Source: Bradyrhizobium algeriense
GTDB lineage: Bacteria; Pseudomonadota; Alphaproteobacteria; Rhizobiales; Xanthobacteraceae
Length of the DNA: 64,000 bases
Reading direction: 5' to 3'
Assembly (NCBI RefSeq): GCF_036924595.1
Contig: NZ_JAZHRV010000001.1
Span: 4,836,001 to 4,900,000 of the forward strand
The position numbers were made by a program, and so were the translations under genes. The notes under the pieces were generated by a model that saw nothing but the letters and a program-made list of their open reading frames with translations, did not search any database and was not told the origin of the DNA. This document shows, in pieces, positions 1 through 8,615 of the stretch (positions are counted from its first letter, which is position 1; every line of letters starts with the position of its first letter).

Positions 1-1
1 G

Positions 2-154
2 ACTACGTATTATCGCAACAGCCAAGGTCGAGTGTTTTCGGCGATGCCGTGGCGGTTCGTGGATTATTGGGCGATGACCCACGACCCCGACCTACGGGAC
101 TACCGCCAGACAAGGCTTGAACCAGTTCCCGGGAACCAGTCGCGCGCGAGTTGA
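2..154 (+). CDS. C-terminal fragment of a possible protein cut by the window edge
   Basis: Frame 2 is open from the first base to a TGA at 152-154. It reads as a plausible protein tail, including the stretch RVFSAMPWRFVDYWAMTHDPD, which is rich in W, Y, M and D as real proteins often are. No family was recognised. The opposite strand has an 88-aa ORF over the same bases that looks less protein-like. The call is tentative because only about 50 codons are visible. Confidence 0.3.
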   Translation, partial: TTYYRNSQGRVFSAMPWRFVDYWAMTHDPDLRDYRQTRLEPVPGNQSRAS

Positions 155-669
155 CTTTGGGATGGCTTGACACCGGCCGGCATCTGCCGCAGCATTTCGA
201 TGCTGCACCTGTTGGAGTCACGGAGCGGGGTGGCTCCCCACTTCGCAGGCATTGGCGCTTCGGTGAGATGATCGAGACGACACGCAGCGGAAGCGGACGA
301 AAGTCCGTCGGCCAACTCTTGAGGAGGAGCATGACGCCACCGGATCAGACTGGTGACCTTGCTCATCGCAAGGTCAGGGTGCGGTCGAGGTCATAAGCAG
401 CTGCCAGCCTCGTTGCGCCTTCAACAATTCGAACGACATATCCGCGGGACTGGAGCGCAAAGGCCACGCGCTGCCGGATCCTGAGATCATACTGGTGTCT
501 ACCAGAAATCCTTCGCCTAAAACGAAGATGTCGGGCCCCGCGATGCTCTCATGCACCGGGGCCCATTCGTTTTTGGAATATCAAAACCTTTGGAATATCA
601 AAACCGCGCCGCATGGTTCCATGCTCTGTTCGGATCGGGAATACTGATCCGATCGAACAAGGATACACC
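155..669. other. Intergenic stretch with no convincing gene
   Basis: Several short ORFs overlap here on both strands, but none has a recognisable family. One 21-codon ORF at about 330 has a good GAGGAG site yet no further support. No tRNA-like fold was seen. Confidence 0.4.
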
Positions 670-1299
670 ATGGATAAGCCGCGCGTACGAATCTACACCG
701 ACTACAAGAGCCCCTATGCGTTCGTCGCCAACAAGCGGCTGTTTGAACTCGAGGACGCTCATGGCGTCGAACTCGAATGGCTGCCCTACACGCTGCGCAT
801 TCCAGAATTCATGGGCACGGTGGAAGAGCGCACGCCGCATTTCTGGCGCAAGGTGCGCTACGCCTATATGGACGCGCGCCGCTATGCCAATGCGCAGGGC
901 CTCACCATGAAGGGGCCGCGGCGCATTTACGACGGCTTCTATTCCAGCGCCGGCATGCTGTTCGCACAGCGCCATGGCTTGTTCCGGCCCTATCACGACA
1001 CGGTATTCCGTCGCTTCTGGAGCCATGATCTCGAAATCGACGAGCTGTCGGACATTTCGGGCGTGATCGCATCGATCGGCGGCTCGGCCGAGGCGTTCGA
1101 GGCTTACGTCCACGGCCCGGCGCGGGCCGAACACGACCGCATCATCGATGAAGCGGAAGCGCTCGGCGTGTTCGGCGTGCCGACCATGGTCTTCAACAGC
1201 GAATTGTTCTGGGGCGGCGATCGCATCGACATGTTGATCGAGCGCATCAGGAACCCGGAGTCGATCGCGACGGCGCTGGGCGGCCGTCATCGCAAGTAA
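670..1299 (+). CDS. DsbA-family / 2-hydroxychromene-2-carboxylate isomerase-like oxidoreductase
   Basis: This 209-aa cytoplasmic protein has a thioredoxin-fold DSBA domain over almost its full length. The N-terminus reads VRIYTDYKSPYAF, where family members carry the S-P-Y active-site turn, and the C-terminal part carries the cis-Pro loop FGVPTMVFN. The S-P-Y site without a CXXC pair points to the kappa-GST/HCCA isomerase branch, which handles glutathione adducts of aromatic ring-cleavage products, rather than to a disulfide oxidase. I prefer the ATG at 670, which follows AAGGA, over an in-frame ATG 19 codons upstream. The exact substrate cannot be told. It is followed by a converging GST gene, so the two may share glutathione-dependent chemistry. 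Confidence 0.85.
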   Translation: MDKPRVRIYTDYKSPYAFVANKRLFELEDAHGVELEWLPYTLRIPEFMGTVEERTPHFWRKVRYAYMDARRYANAQGLTMKGPRRIYDGFYSSAGMLFAQRHGLFRPYHDTVFRRFWSHDLEIDELSDISGVIASIGGSAEAFEAYVHGPARAEHDRIIDEAEALGVFGVPTMVFNSELFWGGDRIDMLIERIRNPESIATALGGRHRK

Positions 1300-1322
1300 A
1301 AAATTTCCGAAACGCTGAACAC

Positions 1323-2342
1323 CTAGCCGACGGCCAAATGCGGCCAGCACCCGGTGCGCTCCAGCACCGGCCGCAACGCAGCCCGGCTCTCAGCATCGAG
1401 GGCGGCTAACTTGTCACGAAGTTGTTGCAGGCACTTCACCTGATATTTGAATGGCGCCAGCGCATAAGGCATGCCCCAAACATTCATCTCCAGCCGCTCA
1501 AGGCCTTTGGCAAACGCTTCGGCGTTGGCGACCAGGAACGGCAGATAGAGCTCGCCGGCAATTCGCAATAGCGCCTCGGCCATGCCGCCGAACGCCTGCT
1601 CGCGCGAATGCCAATCGCCCTCGACCCCCGATGCATCGTCCAGCCGCCGCACCCAGTGATCGGTAAACGGCGCCTTCGCGCGCATGATCCGCATCGGCGT
1701 CGGGTCGGTGGCCATCTCGCTGAGTTGGCCGAACCAGGCGAAATCGGCAAGCGATGGCCGGCGGCCGAACAGATAATTGGACATGCCGACATGCGGTTCG
1801 AACGCCGCCAGCATCCGCAAGTAACTCTCTTCCAGCAGCGGCTTGTTTTCCGCCGTCGCGCCGAGAATGACCATGCGCGAAATCTGCCGCTGGCGGAATT
1901 GCTCGATTTCCTCCGGGCTGCCCGTCTCGGCCTCCGAGACCGACCACTCCTCTCCCGCCCAGCGCGAGACATAGGCCTGATCTTCCGGATCCCACCAGCG
2001 ATAGAGAAACAGCGGCTTCACCGCCCATTCGTCGGCGAGGTCTTCCAGGAGATCGCAGACAAATGCGACCGCCTTGTCATCGGGAATGACGGAGCGTTCC
2101 TTGTGACGGCTCTCCAGATCATAAGCCAGCGTCGTAGTCTCGCCGCGGTAGGTCCCGTCAGGATACTGCAGCACCGGAATCAGATTGGGCCGCAAATGCT
2201 CGGTCGCCTTGCGCAGCGCCTTGGTCATGATGACCCAATCGAACGGAATTCTCCGGTAGCGCAACAGCGCGCGCAGCTTGATGGCGTAAGGCGACGCGGT
2301 CGAGCCGATCAGCCGGTAGCGTCCTTCGGTCATGGCATTCAT
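1323..2342 (-). CDS. Glutathione S-transferase family protein
   Basis: This 339-aa protein has an N-terminal GST thioredoxin domain (about residues 7-85). It includes the motif SPYAIKLRALLRYRRIPF and the glutathione-binding turn NLIPVLQYPDG with cis-Pro. An all-alpha C-terminal domain with YLFGRRPSLADFAWFGQL (the conserved N-capping S-x-x-D box) runs to about residue 230. The protein is longer than the usual 200-220 residues, with about 100 extra C-terminal residues seen in some alphaproteobacterial GSTs. The start ATG follows GAGG. Its substrate is unknown. It converges on the DsbA-like gene. Confidence 0.85.
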   Translation of the reverse strand: MNAMTEGRYRLIGSTASPYAIKLRALLRYRRIPFDWVIMTKALRKATEHLRPNLIPVLQYPDGTYRGETTTLAYDLESRHKERSVIPDDKAVAFVCDLLEDLADEWAVKPLFLYRWWDPEDQAYVSRWAGEEWSVSEAETGSPEEIEQFRQRQISRMVILGATAENKPLLEESYLRMLAAFEPHVGMSNYLFGRRPSLADFAWFGQLSEMATDPTPMRIMRAKAPFTDHWVRRLDDASGVEGDWHSREQAFGGMAEALLRIAGELYLPFLVANAEAFAKGLERLEMNVWGMPYALAPFKYQVKCLQQLRDKLAALDAESRAALRPVLERTGCWPHLAVG

Positions 2343-2553
2343 TGTTCGCCTCGCGGCAAGTCAGGCGGGAATACCCCGCTATCATAGAGAAAGTACCCCG
2401 TGAGATCGACGTCCCGCCCGCATTCGAATTTCACCCGCCAGACCTGCAATAACGCCTGCAGTGCTCGCCTTGCAGCGCAGCGAAATTTGCCGCTATTCTG
2501 ATCGCCAATGACCCGGCCCGCCCTGCCCAATAATTCAACCGTGGAGAAACGCC

Positions 2554-3348
2554 ATGAACCCTCCCGTTAATTCGCCCGCCATCAAGGTCGTGAAATCGGT
2601 TCGCGAACAGGTGAGCGCGGAGGAGTGGCAGGCGCGGGTCGATCTTGCGGCCTGCTACCGTCTCACCGCGATGTACGGGATGACCGAGATGGTCGCCAAC
2701 CATATCTCCTGCCGGGTGCCGGGGACGATCGACCAGTTCCTGATCAATGCTTACGGCATGCTCTACGAGGAAATCGACGCTTCCAGCCTGATCAAGATCG
2801 ATGTCGATGGCAACACGCTGCTCAACGCCTCCGACTATGACGTCAACGTCGCCGGCTTCGTGATTCACAGCGCCATCCACATGGCCAAGCACGACATGGA
2901 TTGCGTGGCGCATACCCACACGCCGGCCGGAATGGCGGTCTCGGCGATGGAATGCGGCTTGCTGCCGCTGGCGCAGACCTCGATGCGGTTTCTCCACATC
3001 GCCTATCACGATTTCGAAGGTATCGCCGACAATGTCGACGAGCGCGAGCGGCTGGTGAGGGACCTCGGCGACCATGAAGCCATGATCCTGCGCAACCACG
3101 GCCTGCTCGTCGTCGGCCGCACCGTGCCGGCAGCGTTCAATGTGCTGTTCCGTCTCGAACGCGCCTGCCAGGTGCAGGTCATGGCGTTGTCCTGCAATAC
3201 CAAGCTGATCTATCCGCCGCAGAGCATCCTCGAGGACACCTATGAGCGGATGCAACCGAAACCCGAGCGTAGCACCCGTAACGGCAACCTTGCCTGGCCG
3301 GCCCTGCTGCGCAAGCTCGATCGGGCTGATCCGTCTTATCGAGACTGA
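2554..3348 (+). CDS. Class II aldolase/adducin family protein
   Basis: This 264-aa protein is a single class II aldolase/adducin domain. The metal-binding pair is visible in THTPAGMAVSAM (His-x-His, middle of the protein), and a third metal-ligand His lies in RNHGLLVVG. Family members are zinc-dependent aldolases or epimerases (fuculose-1-P, ribulose-5-P) or decarboxylase-like enzymes. This subgroup, with an N-terminal extension beginning MNPPVN and the AYGMLYEEI motif, is common in rhizobia with unassigned substrates. A GGAG ribosome-binding site precedes the ATG. The reaction is not known. Confidence 0.88.
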   Translation: MNPPVNSPAIKVVKSVREQVSAEEWQARVDLAACYRLTAMYGMTEMVANHISCRVPGTIDQFLINAYGMLYEEIDASSLIKIDVDGNTLLNASDYDVNVAGFVIHSAIHMAKHDMDCVAHTHTPAGMAVSAMECGLLPLAQTSMRFLHIAYHDFEGIADNVDERERLVRDLGDHEAMILRNHGLLVVGRTVPAAFNVLFRLERACQVQVMALSCNTKLIYPPQSILEDTYERMQPKPERSTRNGNLAWPALLRKLDRADPSYRD

Positions 3349-3473
3349 CTGAGCCGCTGCTGGGTGCGCCGGAACTCCGCACGAACTTTGAGCGCAGCCT
3401 GCCTGTAATTTGATCGCACATATCGTCGCGAAATCGCCGATGCTGATATCAGGCGTAGCGACAGGTGCGTCCG

Positions 3474-4415
3474 ATGAAGACATTCATTCGCGTGGTTGAA
3501 CTATGGGTGCCCGACCGAACCCGCACGCGCCTGGAGTTCGGCGGCTGTCTTTGCAGCGAAGAGTACGCGGAGTTCAAGGCCGTCAGCGAAAACGCCCTGT
3601 TCGCCTATGACGAAGGGCTGCCCGGCAAGGCCTGGGCCTCCGGCCATCCCGTCATTCTCACGGAATTCGCAAACTCCTACTTCAAGCGCACAGACGAGGC
3701 GATCGAAGCCGGCTTGACCTGCGGCGTGGCGATGCCGGTCTTTGCCGGCGAATTCCTGATGGCCGTGATGGTGCTGTTCTGCGGCGATGACGAAAAGCAC
3801 GTCGGCGCCATCGAACTCTGGCACAACGATCCGGAGAAATCCCACGAGATGGGCCTGGTCGACGGCTACTACGGCACCGCCGACATGTTCGAATTCAATT
3901 CGCGGCACACCAAGTTCCCGCGCGGATTCGGCCTGCCCGGCCGCGCCTGGAAAGCCGGCATGCCGCTCATCATCAAGGATTTGCACAACGCCAAGAGCTT
4001 TCTGCGCTGGGAGGAAGCGAGCGAAATCGGGATCAATTGCGGCGTCGGCATTCCCTACGTGACGCCGCCGGATCAAACCTGGGTCATGACGTTCCTGTCT
4101 GCACAGGCAACGCCGATCGCCAGACGCTTTGAGATCTGGGTACCGAATCCGTCGCGAACGGAACTGGTGTTTCAGTCCGGCGATTGCAGCAAGAATGCCG
4201 ACCTGACCTCGCTTTATGCCTCAAAGACGATCCGCAAGGGCGAAGGCAGCATTGGCGGCGCCTGGGCGACAGGCATGCCGGCCATCAACGAACATCTGAA
4301 GGTCGATGAATCGATCGCGGCGCAGCTCGCCCGCGCGGCCGGCATGAACCAGATCGTTGTTCTTCCAGTGATCGAAAACGCGCTGCTCAAGGCCGTACTC
4401 GCCTGGTATCTCTGA
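3474..4415 (+). CDS. Tandem GAF-like domain protein
   Basis: This cytoplasmic protein of about 313 residues has no output domain. Two and possibly three GAF-like repeats are visible. Each contains a GLPGKAWASGHPV or GLPGRAWKAGMPL segment followed by G-[LI]-x-CGV-[AG]-[MI]-P, the core of a small-molecule-sensing GAF fold. A third weaker copy is IGGAWATGMPA. The ATG at 3474 is preferred to the GTG nine bases upstream because AGG lies at a normal distance. Ligand and partner are unknown. It lies between the aldolase and the converging epoxide hydrolase. Confidence 0.7.
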   Translation: MKTFIRVVELWVPDRTRTRLEFGGCLCSEEYAEFKAVSENALFAYDEGLPGKAWASGHPVILTEFANSYFKRTDEAIEAGLTCGVAMPVFAGEFLMAVMVLFCGDDEKHVGAIELWHNDPEKSHEMGLVDGYYGTADMFEFNSRHTKFPRGFGLPGRAWKAGMPLIIKDLHNAKSFLRWEEASEIGINCGVGIPYVTPPDQTWVMTFLSAQATPIARRFEIWVPNPSRTELVFQSGDCSKNADLTSLYASKTIRKGEGSIGGAWATGMPAINEHLKVDESIAAQLARAAGMNQIVVLPVIENALLKAVLAWYL

Positions 4416-4431
4416 ACGGCCGTTCAACTGG

Positions 4432-5589
4432 TCAGGATACAGGTGGATCCCGCAGTGTCCTGAAATAGTTCCGCACCTCCCGCACGAACAGATCGGGCTG
4501 TTCGAATGCCGCGAAGTGACCGCCCTTCGGCATTTCACTCCAGTGCTGGATATTCGTGTAGCTCGCTTCCATCCACTTTCGCACCGGCGTGACAATCTCC
4601 TTGGGGAAGACGGCCACGCCCGTCGGTATCGTCACCTTAAACGGCGCGCGGCGCTTAGGCCCGAAACTCTCCCAGTACAGGCGAGCTGACGAGGCGGCGG
4701 TCGCCGTCACCCAATAGAGCATCACGTTGTCGAGCAGCTCATCGCGGCCAAGGATGTTCTCCGGGTGGCCGTCGCAATCGGTCCAGGCCCAGAACTTTTC
4801 CAGAATCCACGCGGCCTGCCCGCTCGGCGAATCCGTCAAGGCGTAACCGAGCGTCTGTGGCCGGGTCGATTGCTGCTTGGAATATCCGGAATCCCAATCG
4901 GCGTAATGCTGAATGCCGTTCAGCGCCCGCGCTTCTTCGGACGTCGGCTGCCCTTCCACGTTCGGCCGCGTCGACATCGCCAGCGTGATGTGAATGCCGG
5001 CGCAATGTTCGGTGTCCTGCGCGCCGATCGCGGTCGTGATCGCCGATCCCCAGTCGCCGCCCTGCGCGCCATAGCGCTGATATCCAAGGCGATCCATCAA
5101 CACCGCCCAGCTTGACGCGATGCGACCGACGCCCCAGCCGGTTGTCTTCGGTTTCTCCGAAAAGCCGAAGCCCGGCAGCGACGGGCAAACGACGTGAAAC
5201 GCGTCGGCGGCGTTGCCGCCATGCGCGGTCGGATCGGTCAAGGGCTCGATCACCTTGTGAAACTCGACCACCGAACCCGGCCAGCCATGCGTGATGACCA
5301 GTGGCATGGCTTCCGGGTGCGGCGAACGGACGTGCAGGAAATGAATGTCGAGCCCGTCGATTTCGGTGGTGAACTGCGCAAAGCGATTGAGCCGCGCCTC
5401 GCGCCCGCGCCAATCATACTCTTCCGCCCAATAGCGGCAGATGTCCTTGATCCATTTCAGTGGCGCGCCCTGGCTCCAGTCCTCGACCAGTTCGGCTTCC
5501 GGCCAGCGCGTGTTGCGCAGCCGCGATTTGAGATCGTCAAGCACGTCGTCGGCGATCGAAATGCGATAGGGTTTGATTTCAGCGTGCAT
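4432..5589 (-). CDS. Epoxide hydrolase (alpha/beta hydrolase, EHN family)
   Basis: This 385-aa protein carries the N-terminal EHN domain found in microsomal-type epoxide hydrolases, followed by an alpha/beta-hydrolase fold. The oxyanion loop HGWPGS (from residue 101) is followed by the nucleophile motif GGDWG with Asp179. The charge-relay His lies in GGHFAAFEQP near the C-terminus. The family opens epoxides through a covalent aspartyl ester. The length matches the family. A GGG-type ribosome-binding site precedes the ATG. The substrate cannot be predicted. Confidence 0.9.
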   Translation of the reverse strand: MHAEIKPYRISIADDVLDDLKSRLRNTRWPEAELVEDWSQGAPLKWIKDICRYWAEEYDWRGREARLNRFAQFTTEIDGLDIHFLHVRSPHPEAMPLVITHGWPGSVVEFHKVIEPLTDPTAHGGNAADAFHVVCPSLPGFGFSEKPKTTGWGVGRIASSWAVLMDRLGYQRYGAQGGDWGSAITTAIGAQDTEHCAGIHITLAMSTRPNVEGQPTSEEARALNGIQHYADWDSGYSKQQSTRPQTLGYALTDSPSGQAAWILEKFWAWTDCDGHPENILGRDELLDNVMLYWVTATAASSARLYWESFGPKRRAPFKVTIPTGVAVFPKEIVTPVRKWMEASYTNIQHWSEMPKGGHFAAFEQPDLFVREVRNYFRTLRDPPVS

Positions 5590-5689
5590 GAAAGACCCTT
5601 TTCAAAGCCCAGCCCGAGCTGCCGGGATGGATTTCACAGGCGGAAATCATCGTCGCACGCGAGGCCGATATCAAGGGAAGCGTGGCGCG

Positions 5690-6091
5690 CTACGGGCTAC
5701 CCTTTCCCACGAGCACAAATGGTGCCCATGCGCTCGGGTGCGCATAATCGCCACCCCTGGCGATCAAGGCCGAGAGCGAGCGGCGAAGCCCTTCAGCGCG
5801 GCCGATATCCGGATGAGACAGCATCGCATCGATTGCGCCGGTCGTGATGGCAACAGCGGCGTCTGAGCGAACAGGCCAGTGTGAGACCAACAGCGCACGT
5901 GCGCCTGCATAGAAAAACGCTCTCGCAAGCCCGGAGAATGCCTCCGAATTCGATGCATCACTGCCCGCCGTGTTGCAGGCTGAAAGCACCACCCAGTCGG
6001 CGTTGAGTTTGAACCCGGAAATCTCCGATGATGAGAGATAGCCATCGTCGACCTGCGTGGCGGCAGCCGGCGGCGTCAAGAGGGCGCCCAA
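5690..6091 (-). pseudogene. CHAT-domain protein, C-terminal remnant
   Basis: The 133 residues match the last third of a CHAT (caspase-like) peptidase domain, with VVLSACNTAG including the catalytic Cys and AFFYAGARALLVSHWPV. The frame stays open upstream to about 6257, but the sequence there does not read as a CHAT domain. A THG tripeptide, the usual catalytic His motif, appears in a scrambled context. No good start codon or ribosome-binding site is present (TTG only). Intact homologues carry several hundred residues, often TPRs, before this point. I infer a truncated relic rather than a working protease. Confidence 0.65.
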
Positions 6092-6371
6092 ACGGCGTTT
6101 GTTGCTCGGGCTTGGCCAGCGCGCATGAAGGCGTAGCTGCTTGTAATCATAAACCCACCGGACGCCATGCGTCCGGCGTTTGAGGTTTGAATTCGTGCAG
6201 GATAGAGGCGGTCCTCGTCCGTTTTTCTGGCCGGGTCCGGACCGCCGTCGCAGACATCAAAACGGGCGAGTCGGCCTCGGACGCAACTTCATACGGGCTT
6301 TGAATCCGTCAGAAGATGCATACTCGATCCGCTAAGACAATGCTCTCAATCGCCGGATCGAGCAGCCGCCC

Positions 6372-6704
6372 TCATCGCATCCTGTCTTTCAAATACAGGA
6401 AAAACTTACAGCAGCAAAAAGCGCATATCAGCGCCGGCAGAAACATGATCGCGGCGAGCAGCAAAGGCGACATGCTCGACGAAGGGTCGATCCATCTTCC
6501 AAACGACCAGCCCAAAGCGAGATCAATGGAGACAACCAGCAACGCGAGGGCAAGCAGCGGCAAAAACAGCCCTGTAAACATTGAACGCCAGCTCGGTGCA
6601 GCTGCCGACCAATTGATGCCATCCAGTTCCTGATCGGGATCGCTTGGCCCGACCTCGCGAGGACGCAGAGGCCACGGGGCTGCATCATTCATTTTAATAA
6701 CCAT
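6372..6704 (-). CDS. Small two-helix membrane protein
   Basis: This protein of about 106-110 residues is unrecognised. It has a charged N-terminus with PREVGPSDPDQELDG and two hydrophobic helices (about residues 45-65 and 77-101). The second helix carries an unusual run of cysteines (CAFCCCKFF). The start is ambiguous between ATG 6704 and ATG 6692, and neither has a strong ribosome-binding site. It stands alone between a CHAT remnant and a gene-poor stretch. Confidence 0.5.
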   Translation of the reverse strand: MVIKMNDAAPWPLRPREVGPSDPDQELDGINWSAAAPSWRSMFTGLFLPLLALALLVVSIDLALGWSFGRWIDPSSSMSPLLLAAIMFLPALICAFCCCKFFLYLKDRMR

Positions 6705-7100
6705 GACAATTGAACAGCGTGATTATCTTTAAAACCAATACTGGCGCACCAATATCGGCAAACTCTCGCAATTCTATAGCAGCGATTTGATACCGTTTGT
6801 AGGGCGAAACTAGCTTAATTTGGGTTCCGCACAAACCTGCCTGTGGAGATATAATCGCGGCCTGCAGCAAATCCGCCTGACGTCGGCGCTTACCCGGCGT
6901 CGACCGGGCTTAGTTCACCGGCCCTTGATCGCGATTTAAGCCGCTTGCATTAATCGCTTGATGGTGACGCCCGGCTTAGGAGGTTCAACAAACGAAGCTC
7001 CGAGGCCGCGCTTCACGTGCGTCGACGATGATGAACGATCTCGAATCTGGTGCGTTGTGCCCGACCAATCAGCGATCTGCAGCCGGTCGAGTGCGCGAGG
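6705..7100. other. Gene-poor stretch
   Basis: The first 150 bases are A+T-rich and could hold the promoter of the leftward membrane protein gene. Beyond that only short overlapping ORFs without family resemblance are visible. Confidence 0.4.
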
Positions 7101-7202
7101 ATGGTTATTCGTATTCTGTTCGTTTCATGGGCCGTTTTCCTGCTGGCCTCGCAGCTCATTTGCGGCTGCGCCACATTCCTGCATTGGCTTTCGGCAGGCT
7201 AA
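7101..7202 (+). CDS. Putative 33-aa single-helix membrane peptide
   Basis: An ATG opens a frame reading MVIRILFVSWAVFLLASQ and then a Cys-containing segment with CGC. It forms one hydrophobic helix of about 20 residues with a basic residue before it. GAGG lies very close to the ATG, which is unfavourable. The call rests on composition only. Confidence 0.3.
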   Translation: MVIRILFVSWAVFLLASQLICGCATFLHWLSAG

Positions 7203-7241
7203 CGGACCCACGCCGCAACGATGTCCGGCAGATAAGATCAG

Positions 7242-7514
7242 TTACCAGGGCCACCAGCTGTAACGATACCGCGGATTACCGTAGTTGCCAGGTCCAGCGT
7301 ACGGTCCATAGAAATTCTTGTCGCCATAGACCCACCTGGCGACGGGCCGTCGCACATTCGGTCGATAGCAGTTTCCCGCCTCGTCACAGATGACCTTCGC
7401 GGCCGTGATCAACGAATCCGGGGCAGGCTGGCTATGGCTCAGAAGCGGCGCCGCATCGGCATGGGTAGCAATCAAAAGGCCGGCCACCAGCACGGACGCA
7501 AAGATCGTTCGCAT
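7242..7514 (-). CDS. Small secreted protein, Tyr/Gly/Trp-rich tail
   Basis: This 90-aa protein has a clear Sec signal peptide (MRTIFASVLVAGLLIATHADA, cleavage after ADA). The mature part contains a Cys pair (ICDEAGNCY) and a C-terminus rich in Y, G, N, P and W ending YRYSWWPW. Similar tiny envelope proteins are common in Bradyrhizobium and have no known function. The start is well supported by GAGGAAAG upstream. It is probably periplasmic or surface-exposed. Confidence 0.65.
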   Translation of the reverse strand: MRTIFASVLVAGLLIATHADAAPLLSHSQPAPDSLITAAKVICDEAGNCYRPNVRRPVARWVYGDKNFYGPYAGPGNYGNPRYRYSWWPW

Positions 7515-7886
7515 GTTTCTTTCCTCGCGCGAATTTACTAGTTGCTTTCGGAAATACAGATACTCGAAAATACAAGACTAACCGCCGGTGATGACCTCCG
7601 CCTCACCGGGTTGCGGCCGGCTCCTTGGGAACGACGTACCCAGCCCATCGACGGCCAAACCGGAGCCTGCCCAATCGAGCCTACCCCGCTTGACCGGATG
7701 CTGACTAGGGCCTTCCAGGCGTATTTTTCCGCGATTATCCGGGGTTCGCGAGACAAATTTGCGTTCGCGAGTTCAGCCGCCATGCCGTCAACAGCCGACA
7801 ATCACATCGGACTATCAGGCTTCCGGCAAGGCCGATCCCGCCGCTGAAAACAGAGCGCAAGTCAAAGCCGTCGCCGGCCATTTCCA

Positions 7887-8096
7887 CTAAACCGGATGCC
7901 GAATGCCCGCCTGAATTGACGTGTCGCGCAGCGACTGAAGCGTTCCTCGCGGAGAGCCGCACCGCCCACATTTCAGAATCGAACACGGGTCCGGCTGGGC
8001 CTCGATCGGTAGCGCAACCGTCAGGCTGCCGCACTGTTCGCAAACCAGCTTGAAGGTTTGCCTGTCCATCAGGGTGACGTGCGCTTCAACACCCAT
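7887..8096 (-). CDS. Small zinc-ribbon protein
   Basis: This 69-aa protein has two Cys pairs, VCEQCG and KCGRCGSPRG, separated by about 22 residues, a typical zinc-ribbon arrangement. The chosen ATG follows GGTGGA. In-frame ATGs at 8111 and 8153 would extend it to 88 residues. No DNA-binding domain or enzyme is attached. A regulatory or structural zinc-binding role is possible but unproven. Confidence 0.5.
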   Translation of the reverse strand: MGVEAHVTLMDRQTFKLVCEQCGSLTVALPIEAQPDPCSILKCGRCGSPRGTLQSLRDTSIQAGIRHPV

Positions 8097-8153
8097 ATCG
8101 AATCCACCCATCGGTAATGCATCAATCTGAAATAATGCACGGTTAAAAATCAA

Positions 8154-8615
8154 CAGGTCGAGAGCCGGCCCGTGCGCTGCCCAGAGCCTAACAAATCCAG
8201 ATTCCCGCTGGGTTCTGCAACGGCTGAACGCATTTAACCCTAACAGGGGCCGGTGATGGCATAGCAGCCTGTCGAGCGGTCCGCGCGACTATGTGCCGCT
8301 GAAGCCAGGGCACGATCGCAGCTTCAAAATGGGCCTGACGCTGTCGGGGAATTGTGCGCCCGAAGCCTTATCGGTCTGGCGGCTGGAACGGAGCTGTGCT
8401 GGCCCTGCGCAACGAGAAAATGGTTAACCCGAGCAGCGTGATGTGTTGCTCGGACATTGCGCAGCAAAAACGTCACAGCCCCTAAAAAAGTGAGAAAAAT
8501 GAATGACATCAAGGCCTGCTGCGCCATTTAAAAGCTGAATCTCAGTTCCGCTGAATCGCCGCCCGGGCTACAGTTTAGCGTCAAAATTTAACGGGATTGG
8601 CGTAGCACTGGTTGC
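8154..8615. other. Intergenic region upstream of the NfrA-like gene
   Basis: A leftward ORF of 67 codons (8324-8527) starts with a hydrophobic helix but has no other support. The last 100 bases probably contain the promoter of the rightward gene. No clear operator or terminator was seen. Confidence 0.35.

Noticed and set aside
598..1350. A 250-codon frame on the minus strand
   Set aside because: Antisense to the DsbA-like gene.
2431..3483. A 350-codon frame on the minus strand
   Set aside because: It lies antisense to the class II aldolase gene, and its sequence is not protein-like.
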